Source: Ilyonectria destructans (taxonomy: Eukaryota; Ascomycota; Sordariomycetes; Hypocreales; Nectriaceae). From it: 64,000 nt of DNA. The translations under genes and the position numbers were made by a program. Of this stretch, positions 1-10,869 are shown piece by piece. Each line of letters opens with the position of its first letter. The stretch's first letter is position 1. The notes beneath the pieces are model-generated. The model saw only the letters and a program-made list of their open reading frames with translations. It ran no database searches and had not been told where the DNA came from. The stretch lies in NCBI GenBank assembly GCA_020740775.1, contig JAHEWK010000021.1, positions 310,001 to 374,000 of the forward strand, given 5' to 3'.

Positions 1-3000
1 AGGCGACTCTCCCAACCATGGAGCGTGGATGATGGGAGGAACCTGAGGCTGGAGCTCTCATATGCCGGGATGTTGGAGATAATGAGTGGCCGAAGGTTCT
101 GCATCAACAGACCCTGAGTACGGGTTGTTCCGCGGGCCAATGCAGGGATACGTCGTCCAGTCATGAGGGCCTCTCGATCCCACGCTTTAGTAATAGAGTG
201 GTAGGCTGCGATCAACGTCTCCGCGCTAAAACTCTCATCTCGAGCGTGGAAGAATTCTTCGTCTTCTTCGATATCGGAGCCAAAATATACAGGCTCCACG
301 TCGTCAGCACCGGGGTCAAGTGAGTGGCCGGCATGGTCTGCTGACTTCCACAACTTTGAATCAATTTCGCAGTCTTCCTTAGACTTCCGCAGCAGCTCAA
401 TGTTCGCCGCAAAGCATCGATTATGCGGCGGGAGCGTAGGCTCTACCGCCGCCCATACTTGAGCGCAGGCATCCCGCGTCGTCGCGTACCGTCGGAAGAG
501 AGATAACAAGTTGTCCCAGGGAACAAATAGCCCCAACAATATCTCTGCCATGTCGTTCACGATCGCCGCCGTTTTCGGGTGGCCCCCGGGGACGGAGTCT
601 TCTGCGGCTTGGAACTCGGTCAGCTGTCCGTTGAAGGCGACCGTGGCGACCTGGGATGGCGTGCGAGCTAGACGCTGAACATGTGTGGCACACCTGGGGT
701 GGTTTGGGTCATACTCCACGTCCTCTGCGATAGCCTCACGTATATACATGGTCCGTACGAGCATACAGTATTCAAACAACGCCAAAGGAGCCAGGTGCGG
801 GCCACGCCATTTATAGTTGTCAAATATGCTGACGGGAGCCGTGTCCCCGGCTTCATATGCGCAGGGTTCTTCCCCCATAGGGCCAGAGGAGTTAGCGCCT
901 GCAGGGCTGCCTGGCTGAACGATTGCACGCACATACCGCCTCAACCACCAGAGGTTTACCCGGACGAAGTTGTAGTTGATCGTGTAATAGGTCGGTAGCC
1001 GGAGCAGAGTGCTGGCGACCTGGACCTCGCTAATCTCGCGGTCATGGGAGAGGGTGTTGAAGCAGCGCAACGCAAAATTGTCCATACCCTTCTCTCGAAG
1101 TCGTACGTCTGTGGCTGTTGGCGGCTCAGCAACCTTCGCCCTTTCAATGGACTGTTTCAACAAAGCCGCCTTCGCTACCATCTGCCATGGTGAGACATCG
1201 TCTTTCGTGGCGTAGTTGGTGATGTAGTAGATCAGAGACAGAGATTTAGAGACGGTTGGAATCCAAGAGATATCTTGATTCGAACGGACACATCTGGCTA
1301 TGGCAGGGTTCCACGGGTTAATCCAGCCATGATTTCGAGCGAGGTGAATCAGTCCGAACTCATCTACTCTGGAGGTAGGAACCAGATCTCGGGGCATACC
1401 GAACCGACAAGTGTTTTTGCCCAAGCCAGTTTGTCGATATTTAAAGCAGGTCGAGAGGTGATTTCTTGAATGGAGCTGCTTTCGGCCTGCTACGGAGTTG
1501 CTGTCATGGGACAATTTGAGGTGGTAATCGTCATCCGATTCTAGCTCCTTGGTCGAAGGCGCCACGCTCGAAAGGCTCACCTCAGGGTCCAGTGGAATAC
1601 TCTCATCTACTCCTTGCATGATGGTCGACTCTAGGTAACGGATCATGCGAGCAGAAAACTGGTCATCCTTGAGCAGCCGATCTCGCAAAGTAGTGAAACC
1701 AAGGTTACCTCTAACCCATGCTAGTGCGTGCAGGTGCAGCATTCCTCGGCCATTGGTCTCAACAACGGCAAAATGGTTCGAAAGATCGCCAAGGATCCCA
1801 ATTCGGCCGGTATTCGTGGCGAGAAGGCCGTCTAGGACGGCTTTGCAGACATGATGGAAGAACTGTGCAACAGCAACCGGGTTCGAGGTCGCTGTGGCCT
1901 CACGGATTGCGGCATTCGCAGCCGCAAAGGTGTCCCCAGAATACTCTACACCAGCCAAAATTAGAACCAGAGGATTTCGCAAGTCCGAGGGGTTGATGGT
2001 CATCCAAAAGGCAGGCATCCCATACTGTACGATTAAACCTCGAATCTCGGCGCGCATCCTTAGCTTCTGGGCGAAAGACCCAGGCACTTGCATCCCGATA
2101 GTCTCGATATTCCGCAGAAGTCGCCGAATGATGGGATCCTGGATTTGCTGGCTGGTTGCAACAGTCTTCGCTGCGTCTTGCAACTGGTCAACCGTTAGAG
2201 AGGCAATGTCATCCGCCGCTGACCTCCAGTGCTGACGTTTGATGAGGAGAGCATTTCCTAGTGACGACTTCCGGAGCTGCAACACGTCATATAATACGTA
2301 CATGAAGGTCCTGTGCCGTGCGAACCTGTAACTATTAGAAGGGACAAGCGATGCTTCTTAGAGATAACATACCTTCTGCTGTGGTGACTCAAAGCCCACT
2401 CAGCAAAAGCCTCGAGCGATACCGGGACCGCACGCTGGTCTAGATGGCCCCCAGTACCCGTCGGAAACAGAGTTGGGAACGCAGCGGTAAAGTAGCGGGA
2501 ATCAGTCCAGTGGTTTACCAGCGTTGTCTGCCCACGGACTGTGTAAGAGATTGCCGGCACCCTTTGGTGATTGAGTGGGGGCATATCTACTATCTCGTTT
2601 CTAGCCGAGTTGCGGTCTCTCGGTGCCGCTGGTCGGTTTGCGACTATGCTGAACAAGGTGTCCAGTGTGCGTATATTAGGGTCCTGGCGTTCTCCGTTGA
2701 CGTCCGTGGAGACGGATCCGGTCATCAAAGGACCACCGTCATCGGAGTTCTTAAAGCTTTCATCTTGTGCTGCTTGGAGATCATTCTCGTAGTTGCCCGC
2801 CTGCAGGTTCACTGTGTATCCCTCACGCTCATGGTGATCGGACTCACCGAGACAAATGATGTTATCCCGCAGCTCTGATGGGATGAAGTCATCGCTCCAC
2901 TCATCTATCATCGCATGGTTAATGGTTAGGTCGCCGTAAAGACAGTTATGCCGGACGAGGTATTGCAGAGCAGCCAGAACCTTCATCTTCCGAACAAGCA

Positions 3001-3866
3001 AGAACTGGTTCAGGTCGCCGTCCGCTGGGTCGGCCCCCTAACCAGAAAACTCTAATAAGGTTGTGCAATCTCAACTCTGGGCTGGGTAGGATCTGGAGCA
3101 GTGGCTCCGGGTCCTGCGGAATGACAATGAAATGACCTCGCAGTGCGTGGTAGTTGACCGGAGACGAGTGGCCACCGGGCCGCAATTTCAGGATGACTCC
3201 GAGAGGATGGCACTTTGCAATGAGGTATTCTTCGGCCAGCGTGAGACCTTCCAGAGGAGACGGGTAGTGCTGGCACAGGGTCACATTGACAAGATTCTTG
3301 GCTGAGAACTTGGGGATCGTCTCCCGGCTAAGTGCGGCGTGGCATGATGAGCAAACATCCCAGGTGCTCCCGTGCCGGCCGCAGTTATCGAGAGCACCTT
3401 CTAACGGCTGCAGCATAGGATCCCCGTTCTCAGCCCGGTAGATGTCTGTAATGGAGACGAATTTGCCGCAAGAACAACACACACCTCTCTCGGCAGCAGC
3501 GGAAATCTGGTCCTCGTATCTGGCCACCGCTGCGCGTATATGCGAAAACGAGATCTCCGGGGGGAATGCATCTGAAGCGGTGGCCCGAGTTTCGAGCTCG
3601 TCACACAGGAAGCACAGGGCTTGATCCAAGGCCTCTCGTGCTCTGTCAGGGTCTGCCGTTCGTTGCCCTCCGGCTTTCGGACGTAAAGGTGGAGGATTAC
3701 GTCTCTTTCTCCCCGAGCGTGGTGCTGGGCTGACTTTGTCGCGGCCCCGACTCGAACGCACCCGTGATGAACAATAAGTTTGAACTCTCCGACGTCGGCA
3801 GCCATCACAAGTCTTATACCGAATAGGATTCCACGGTTTCATGCACCCGGAGCACCATGAAGCCAT
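1..3866 (-). CDS. Helitron Rep-helicase, N-terminal and Rep part, 3-prime partial, one frameshift
   Basis: It starts at ATG 3866 with a Cys-rich N-terminus (CSGCMKPW, TCDGCRRRR). A second Cys cluster (CCSCGKF ... CSSC) and the DUF6570-like block (IPKFSAKNLVNV, LIAKCHPLG) follow. An intron at 2326-2372 (GTATGT...TTACAG, 47 bp) splits the codon of RRFARH exactly where the copy at 57517 is split. After it come the HUH motif (MLHLHAL) and the tyrosine motif YYITNYATKDD. The frame then stays open to base 1, reaching the linker before the helicase domain. The one visible lesion is at the C5 run 3034-3038. The frame changes after FWLG, and removing one C restores it and gives exon 1 the same phase as the paralogue. 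It is either a real frameshift or a homopolymer error. Confidence 0.85.
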
Positions 3867-3987
3867 CTTCGCTTTTAGCAGACACTAACCCCTCTGGATT
3901 AAGAGATATAGGGGCCAACTTCGTCATGATGATTAAACCTAGAGTTTGCGAAACAAGTGGAGAGACTCGAAATTTAAAAGCAGGTGG

Positions 3988-4162
3988 TGGATCCGATACG
4001 GTCAATTTAATCAGGGTAATAGTGTTTAAAGCAGATGATGATGTTGATGATTGCTTGGCCCGGTTGGACCGGGCCGGTCAGAGAGGGGTTTTCTTACCCC
4101 CCTTTCTGACTAAGGTCATGATATCAGACTATCAGAGGTTTCGTAATACAGGGTCATCTTCC
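3988..4162 (-). repeat. Helitron 5-prime terminal segment, shared with 49333-49510
   Basis: Read on the minus strand, this stretch begins AAGATGACCCTGTATTACG. It passes through a GC-rich inverted repeat (GACCGGCCCGGTCC ... GGGCC) and ends in CATCATCATC followed by a GGATCC block. The same order of blocks, with substitutions and small indels, is found at 49333-49510 on the plus strand. It lies just upstream of the Rep-helicase start. It is best read as the 5-prime end of this Helitron family, holding its terminus and probably the promoter. Confidence 0.65.
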
Positions 4163-4782
4163 AACAGCAGGCATATCCATGTTTGGAGAAGACGGCATTT
4201 GGATGTCAAATGCCAGGCAACGCAGCCAATCGGCAATCGGCAGGCAACGTGGCCAGGGTAAGGAAGGAGCAAGCCACAGGGCTCACGAGCACGCGCCTAA
4301 CCCCTTCCACTAGCCACGGCGACACGGCAGGCAGGGAGCCACGGCAGCTCGGCGGGGCAAATCACGTTAACGTACAAACCAGCAAAGCCAATGAGAGGGA
4401 GGCTTGGCGCGGAGTTTGGCAGTGTGACGGCAGCAAAAAAATTCGCTGGCAACTCGGGAGCGGTAGTAAACCCTTCCACTCATTCTTCGTTTCAGGGCAT
4501 CCGCGCCCGGGCGTGGCAGGCTTCGCCGACGCGCTCCTGTCGCGTAAAGTTTCACTGGCAAATCAACATATTGCGCGACAATGAGTCGGCGAAGGAACTC
4601 TCCCCTGAAAAATCCCCCCCCCTCCTGCAGCTGTTAGTGGTTTGCTAGTGGAGGGGCATTTTTCAGGCCACCCGACCACGCTTTTGCCTTCAACGCCCCA
4701 TCGGGGCCTTAACAGGCACAGAGATGACCTTAGGAGAGTTCATCTTCCTCTGCAAAAGCTGGTCACGACGCTCAGCCGGACC
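4163..4782. other. Intergenic stretch, no gene seen
   Basis: Several short frames exist but none has a recognisable domain or good coding character. There are short direct repeats (CAATCGGCAATCGGCAGG near 4228) and a C8 run near 4614. It separates the Helitron end from the palindrome-rich element. Confidence 0.5.
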
Positions 4783-5623
4783 CAGGCTTTCTATCCATAC
4801 GCGTATGGATTAAGTTAATCCATATGGAACGCTCCATATGGATTATTCGTATTCCATATGAGATGGCTGTATTCCATACGTATGGAAAGACAGCGGAAGA
4901 ATGTTAATCCCGGCGGGCACCATTCAGGGCGACGCAGTCAGGCAACAAGTTCATGTTCATGATTTCCGCCAGGAACAAAAGTTTTGTTGTGCCACTAGTG
5001 GCCGGTCCCCGCTGACTTGGTGGCTCGGCGAGCAGTATGGATTCATGAACAATACCGTCTCTCCAAAATGACCATTGATATCAACATGCCATGTCCACCT
5101 AGCCAGAGCGTGTCTTTTGACTATTTTCTGGTGCACGGCGAAACGTATCCAGGATCGATGTAGCTGCTAGGAAGTCGTACAATAAGTCGGACAAAACCAG
5201 GCATCAGGGATTCCAGCCGCGCTGACAGATGAGCGAGACAATGCGCGCTTTTCCTAATACGGAAATGGTAAAGTATAGATGACGTCATTTCTTGTATTCC
5301 ATACGTATGGAATAAGCTTCTGTTAGATTGTGACCTCAGGTGGCGGCATAAATATCGCCATCAAAGATAAAAGTTGCCACCTATTGCCACTGGCTTAGCA
5401 AGCAGCTTCTAGTTGATTCCACATAGCTCAGAAAAGGCATAAAAAGCTTGCCCTGAACCCTTAAGAAGAAAGGGAACAACATTCTCAATTAAGATCATTT
5501 GATCAATTACTCATACTATTGCATATAGCAAATTGCGTATTCAACAGCTTCCATACGAGGAGGAATCCGTAATCCATACAAGAATCGTTCCATATGGAAT
5601 ATGGAATATGGATAGAAAGCCTG
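4783..5623. mobile_element. Palindrome-rich non-autonomous DNA transposon (MITE-like)
   Basis: The ends are inverted copies of CAGGCTTTCTATCCATA: left at 4783-4799, right as GGATAGAAAGCCTG ending at 5623. Inside are many perfect palindromes of the type CCATAYRTATGG. TATTCCATACGTATGGAA occurs at both ends, near 4870 and near 5295. Such repeated subterminal motifs are typical of transposase-binding arrays. There is no coding capacity. A 226-base solo LTR is nested at 5321-5546. Without it the element is about 610 bases. No convincing flanking target duplication was found, so the ends are provisional and the superfamily is unknown (hAT is possible). Confidence 0.55.
5321..5546 (+). mobile_element. 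Solo LTR, Copia type, with 5-bp target duplication GCTTC
   Basis: The sequence starts TGTTAGATTG and ends GTATTCAACA. It is flanked by GCTTC at 5316-5320 and again at 5547-5551. Its interior resembles the LTR of the Copia element at 26078-31067 read in coding direction: the same AAGTTGCCACCTATTGCC block, the GGCTTAGCAA-CAGCTTCTAG block, and a TATA-like ATAAAAAGCTTGC. It is a related, older family member reduced by LTR-LTR recombination. It sits inside the palindromic element, so it is younger than that element. Confidence 0.85.
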
Positions 5624-6516
5624 CTCGTTAGAGTTAGGCCTTTCCTAGCAGACCTATTCCGGCTGATAAATTTCATTTAATAAATATCACCCGATTGTTC
5701 TAAGTCGGCACGTCTCCCGGCACAGTCGGAATTATGCTGGCGAAGAGCGTCACCTTACCAGGTATAGCTTTCTATACTGGCCTATAGGACAAAATGTCAA
5801 TGTTCTATTGAGACAGGAGGTGATAAATTGCCGCGGCTTAGCTAATTATGAAGAATACGTCGATATGCTTTTGAAGTAACTGCGATCTTGTAGGGAGAAC
5901 CGTTAACAAACTTCTCCAGCTCATCCTTATAGTCATGCGTCTCTGTCACATCGAGCGACTGCGCCAGCTTCTCATACGCTATCATCTGAATTTCTGGTGC
6001 CTCAGAGATATCTCAGAGTCGGATTTAGGGTCAGGGTGGAGCCCGTGGTTCGGATCATTTGGTGGCACATGTCGCAGGTGCGAGGTACAAGGACAGAGAC
6101 ATACTTTACAACAGGAGTGGATATTACTTTCCAGAGACTTGAGAAGAACTCTTAAAGATACATCGCTTTTCTATGCCTTATGTATTAGACGCATTCTTCA
6201 CTATTACAGTATTTTTTGCATTCCTAAAACAGGCAGTTATCGCCCCTGAACTGGATCTGTGATCTGTAGGAAGATAGTTGACAATAGCAAGTCTATTACA
6301 AGCTACTGAGAAAACCATCACGAGGTCAAGGGATCATACAGATTACATTTTATACACGATCTCTATCGGAGCAAAGAACATGCTCTTAACCGTGATTGCT
6401 CGATCTAATAGGTCTTACATTGGAGCACTAAACTTCGTTGAAATAGCGGCCAGAGTAAATCTCTCTTTTACATCTCAGCCGGAGACCTTTCTCGGCATTC
6501 GCAATCAAGCACCTAT
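5624..6516. other. Intergenic stretch downstream of the dioxygenase gene
   Basis: A/T-rich sequence with no supported gene. An open frame of about 100 codons at 5935-6249 (plus) has no recognisable domain. This is the 3-prime flank of the minus-strand homogentisate dioxygenase. Confidence 0.45.
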
Positions 6517-8106
6517 TTATTTCCCACTCAAGATCCTGTCAACTTCCTCCTGGTGAGAGGAAAAGTTATCCACCAGGTTGTCCCACATCTTTGGCTCGTG
6601 TTCGTGCTTCTTGTCGCTATTCCACGCCCACTCAGTTATCGTGAACGGTCGGCAGCTTTCAAACATGAAGGCAATAGCGCCCTTAGAGATTTGTATCTCC
6701 GGTGGCGGCTTGGCTGAGGCTGCCTTGAACTCCTATACAACGTTAGAATATCTGGCTTAACTTATTCACGGTAATTCACCTCGTAGGCTACGCCGTGAGG
6801 CACCATTCCGCACTCGAAAGAGACACCGCCAGGCTGAAATTCATCCGAGCGTCCTCCTTACTCGCCATAGATCAGGCCCATGAGTTCGGAAGCGACGTTT
6901 CTGTGGTAGTAAGGAGGACGGTACGTGTGCGAGGCGACATCCCAACGAGGGGAAAAGATGAGGAAATCCGCAAGGGGTGCGTTTAGGTCTCGGGACTTGG
7001 CTGTGAGTACGCAGAAGATCGAGGGGTCGATATGATCCACGCTGATTGAACCTACGTTCACAAACTTGGTAAGATCGTACTTATAGGGGACATAGTTGCC
7101 GTGCCAGGCTACTACGTCAAAGGGACAATGATTCTGTTTGCTGACGAAGAACTTTCCACCTAGCTTATAGACGATCTCCCAGGGATCATCGTGTGTGATT
7201 TGATACTTGGCCTGAGGATGAAGAAAGTCTCGAGCATTTGCTAGACCATTAGCCCCTAGGGGACCTAGTTCTGGAAGCTCAAAGTTAGCTCCCCAGATTT
7301 CTAGGACATAGCCTCTTGTTGGGCCTTCAACTGAGACCTTGAATCGTTGACCACGCTGGACAACGCAAATCTCTCCCGGCTGAACGTATAGAGACCCAAA
7401 TTCGGTTTGAATATCCAGGGCCCCTTGCTGTGGAACGATCAGGAAGTCGCCATCCGAGTTGACGAAAGCGCGGTTGTCCATACTCTTAGTTGCGGTGAAG
7501 ATATGTGTTGCGATCCCTTCTCTGAGCGTAGGATCGCCAGAGCCGGCAATGGTGCGAAGTCCCGACACGAAATCAGCACCGTTCATAATTTCGAACGGAA
7601 GCTTTTTTAAGTCAACTTTAGTCATAAGAGAAAGACGGAAAGGAATGACGACTTACCCAGGCAAGTTGTGTCGGGGATACTTTCACACGGGGATTCAAAG
7701 GTAGAAAGCAGCTTTCGGTCCCCGCAACGGTTGGCAGATCCGTCTAGTCAGGACGGATTGGTCAGTCATGCACACGACTGGCCTCAGCAGTCTTGGATGC
7801 ACTTACAAAACCGTGGTGTGCCACTGCTGGACGAGCTCGGTACAGCCATGCTTTCTTGTTTACATGCCGCGGTGCAACAAAGGCCGAAGAAGTCATTTGC
7901 TCGGCGTAGAGCCCAAATCTGACGCATCGAGGGTTATTTTGTCCTTGCGGAATTGTCCCTGGCACCGCTTCAGATTCGAAACTATTATTAAACCCGTGCA
8001 GATATTCGTAAGGGTCATTTTTCCTCGTGGCGAAGGACGGGATAGTACCGTCCTTTTGGGTCTCAGCCCAATGGAAGATGTTCTGATACTCGTGGGTTTC
8101 AGGCAT
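6517..8106 (-). pseudogene. hmgA: Homogentisate 1,2-dioxygenase-like gene with one nonsense codon
   Basis: Homogentisate 1,2-dioxygenase opens the ring of homogentisate in phenylalanine/tyrosine catabolism. Four exons fit: 7807-8106, 7657-7743, 6780-7601 and 6517-6732. They total 475 codons, normal for the family, and all introns are GT-AG. Hallmarks are YEYLHGFNN, GLYAEQ, SGDPTLREG, VNSDGDFLIVPQQG, YRPPYYHRNV, VPHGVAYE and FMFESCRPF. Codon 377 (6858-6860) is TAA, at the position after GLIYG where the family has Tyr. The frame is intact before and after, and the conserved metal-site region around VPHG follows it. If the stop is real, the product loses its C-terminal quarter. The gene is divergent from the carboxylesterase at 8812. 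Confidence 0.88.
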
Positions 8107-8811
8107 TTTGGGTCTTGTTTCTGGTGGTAATCGGAGTCGAGAATTGTGTGCCTGTGGTTGGAAATGTGGACGTTAGTACCTGCCCTTGATATACCCTCCA
8201 CTCCAGTCAGCAAGTTAGACCAGCTTGGCATCTCATCAGCATTATCTAAGGCGAGGTGACGATGCGGGGTACATGCCTCACCAAGGTACAAGCGTCCATC
8301 GGTACTGCACTCCAAGTCACCCCGGATAATATTCTTGGGTACACAACCACGATGGGATTAGCACGGTTCAAAGTATCTGTCTTCGCTGGCATGTGGAGCC
8401 GATTTTCGTCGAATAAGAATCTTGTTTCAGATCTTACTTGAGAATGAGAGAAAGATGCATAGTTTCTCCAAACCGGGTGTTTCCTGTGATAGACATCCGG
8501 CATACCAATCTGGTAAGAAACGCCGCCTCAGGGCGCCGTGTTAGATGCTATCGGATGGTATCCGGTACTGTTGGATAATGTCGGATGCTGTGAAATAGTA
8601 TCAGATGTTATCGGATGGTGGTAGATCGCTATCGGATGGTGTTAGAGGCACCGGATGTGTTCAGATGTTACATGCCAAACTTCCCCGGGGACTTGGCCGG
8701 GGGGGGGGAATTGAGCCATTTTCTCTGTGGAGGCGAGAAACGGAGAAAAGAAGGCGACCTGTCATCAAGCAAGTGATTGCGAAGATATTGCGCATAGACA
8801 AGTCTCTTCTC
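8107..8811. other. Divergent intergenic region between dioxygenase and carboxylesterase
   Basis: This 705-base region lies between two diverging genes and should hold both promoters. The part next to the esterase is the degenerate repeat listed separately, followed by a G9 run near 8700. No other coding signal was recognised. Confidence 0.45.
8535..8670. repeat. Degenerate short repeats of the type ATCGGATGGT
   Basis: Imperfect copies of a roughly 12 to 20 base unit containing TCGGATGGT, TCGGATG or CAGATGTTA follow one another upstream of the carboxylesterase start at 8812. The copies are variable and the array is short, so this is an eroded minisatellite. A regulatory role is possible but unsupported. 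Confidence 0.55.
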
Positions 8812-10617
8812 ATGGTTGAATCAGGCATCACGCTCAAGACGTCTTCTGGCCCGATCCAGGGCGCCGTAGACGAGCGCTTTGGGCGACCAACTTGGCATTT
8901 CCGGGGCATTCCTTACGGTCGCATCAGCAAACGATACGCAAAGCCGGAGTATGTCGAGTTCACGGGACAGAACCTTGACGCTACAAAATTCGGGTAATTT
9001 CGATATCAAGAAATCCATCGAACTTGGCATATTTGAGCTAATCTTGTTGGCTTCGAAGCCCCCAGTGTCCACAGCCTCATGTCGACATCGGCCATCTGCT
9101 CCGACTCCCAAGGCACATCTCGATGCCGCATATTGGCCAAGATGAGTTCAAGTGCTTGAACTTGAATGTTTCACGCCCAGCCCAAGCAGACATAGCCGGC
9201 AAGGGCCTCTTGCCTGTGTTGGTCTGGGTTCATGGTATGTGTCCTGAATGCTGGAACCTGATATTAGGGACTCATATGGTCCGCAGGAGGCTCTCAATGC
9301 GTGACTTTTGCATCATCCGCAACCGCGGTTTGTGGTAAGTAAAACTCCAGGAACCACGTCGAGTTGTTGGGCTGATAAGGTGCTTTTCCTCAGATCCAAC
9401 TAGATTTATAGGACATTCAGTCGACTACGAGAAACCCGTAATCATCGTGACAGTCAACTACCGGCTCAACATATTTGCTTTTGGAGATGGCGTGGGAGAA
9501 AAGAATCTCGCTCTTCAGGATCAAAGGCTTGCTCTTGAGTGGGTGTCGAGGAATATCAAAGATTTTGGTGGAGATCCAGTTAGTCACATATCTAGCACTC
9601 ATAAGGCATTCTCGCTAACAAGTGGTGCCGGGAACAAATCACATTGGCTGGAGAGAGTGCGGGAGCTATCTATACACACGCCCATATCTTATCTAAATCT
9701 AGTTCAAGCAAGGTCCAAAAGGCCATCCTGGCTTCGGGCTCGCTCTACCTATCACCGCCACAGCCATTAAGTGCTGGAATCAGCTTACTAGCACGAATAA
9801 AGACGGACTTAGCCTTCAGGGGGGACACATTGGAGGATGGTAGTGCAGAGTCGTTAGTGCAAGCGCTTGTTAACTGTGGAATACCCACGATGTGGCTCCA
9901 GCAGGAGCCTGACCTGGAGAGATGGGAAGAGAAGGTGGTGGAAGTTGAGGCATTGATGATATCTGATACGGAATATGAGGTAAGTAATCCCATTACCATA
10001 CGATGCTGATTTCTCTGTTCATAACTGGAAATTAGTCTGCTATCTGGCGTAACGGTATTGAGGAGATGAGCCCGGCGGACATCATCAACATTATACGTGA
10101 ATGCTGCGGCAGCTCCTCCAAGCTTGAGGAACTCTACCACATTCATCCCGACCGTCCACAATCTTGCCGCCATGGCGTTTTAGACATTATCAACGACGCA
10201 AGATTTGCTCTCCCTGCCTTAGAGATGACTGAGAGGTGGCGCAAGACGGATGGCAAGAAGATCTATCAGTATATAGTTGACGAAGCGAACCCGTGGCAGG
10301 CTTCAAGTCGAGCTCATCATGCCGTGGATCTGATTTTCCTCTTTGGCGGCATTGATCTTTCTTTCACCCCTGGAGCTGAGGCAATTGGTAGAAAGATGAG
10401 GGAGGCGTGGTTGACATTCATCCATGGCGGAAGTCCGTGGACACAGACATCGATCCAGGCTTTTGGCCCATTAGGGCGCTGTGAAGAGATTGACACAACG
10501 GAATACAGGGTAAGGCGGAGGATGGGCTGCTTCGAGTATTTACGCACTCTGAGAGCGACGAAGTATCGTGAAGTGAGTGGAAGACTAGGAACGGGACGAG
10601 TTAGTTTGTTAAATTAG
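8812..10617 (+). CDS. Carboxylesterase type B (COesterase family)
   Basis: A serine hydrolase acting on carboxylic esters. The start is ATG 8812 (MVESGITLKTS). Six exons fit: 8812-8993, 9059-9234, 9287-9334, 9394-9578, 9623-9979 and 10036-10617. Together they give 510 codons with consistent phases and GT-AG borders. Hallmarks are HFRGIPYG, CPQPHVDIGHL, VLVWVHGG (oxyanion region), VIIVTVNYRLN, LALEWVSRNIKDFGGDP, and the nucleophile elbow ITLAGESAGA. A His lies in the C-terminal half (RAHHAVDL). No signal peptide is seen, so it is probably intracellular. No lesion was found. The natural substrate cannot be told. Confidence 0.88.
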
Positions 10618-10725
10618 ATTGGAGCACTTGATTTGTCAATGTTAGCAGTCTTTTGTTTAGCATCGCCTATTTGCCATGTCTGGCGCCCCATTCCTTGCCA
10701 TTGAGTTAGAGTAACCAACTTCACT

Positions 10726-10869
10726 AGTCCCCTTGCGTGGTGAACTAAAGAGAAGCAACGGATAGAATATTCGCGGCTACACAAGATGTTCATTGACATA
10801 TCTTCGATTGCGCTAATTTCAGACAAGGCGGAACGTGTCTTCTCAGGCGCTCGCCATACTGTTTCGAAT
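10726..10869 (+). pseudogene. hAT transposase C-terminal relic
   Basis: The frame reads PLAW-stop-TKEKQRIEYSRLHKM, then FIDISSIALISDKAERVFSG and ARHTVS. This matches the hAT dimerisation region (compare AIDILSIPPESSDVESHFSS at 33449 in this window). The TGA at 10741-10743 stands where a Trp is usual (TGG to TGA). Only this short part is recognisable, and no ends or flanking duplications were found. It is an old fragment downstream of the carboxylesterase. Confidence 0.6.

Larger units (their letters stand above)
1..4162 (-). mobile_element. Helitron (copy 1), 3-prime end beyond the window
   Basis: This is a rolling-circle transposon on the minus strand. Its Rep-helicase gene starts at 3866 and is still open at base 1, so the helicase half and the 3-prime end lie outside the window. 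The 5-prime end is put near 4162 because bases 3988-4162 (minus) recur at 49333-49510 (plus) and the similarity stops there. The coding part is a clear paralogue of the gene at 57517-63171, with an intron at the same codon. The two copies point away from each other and bracket most of the window. The exact 5-prime terminus is uncertain. Confidence 0.8.

Noticed and set aside
212..1147. Several short minus frames at the left edge
   Set aside because: They are in other phases than the long open Helitron frame that runs off the window.
5935..6249. 104-codon plus-strand frame
   Set aside because: No domain, no intron logic and no conserved feature; it is likely chance.
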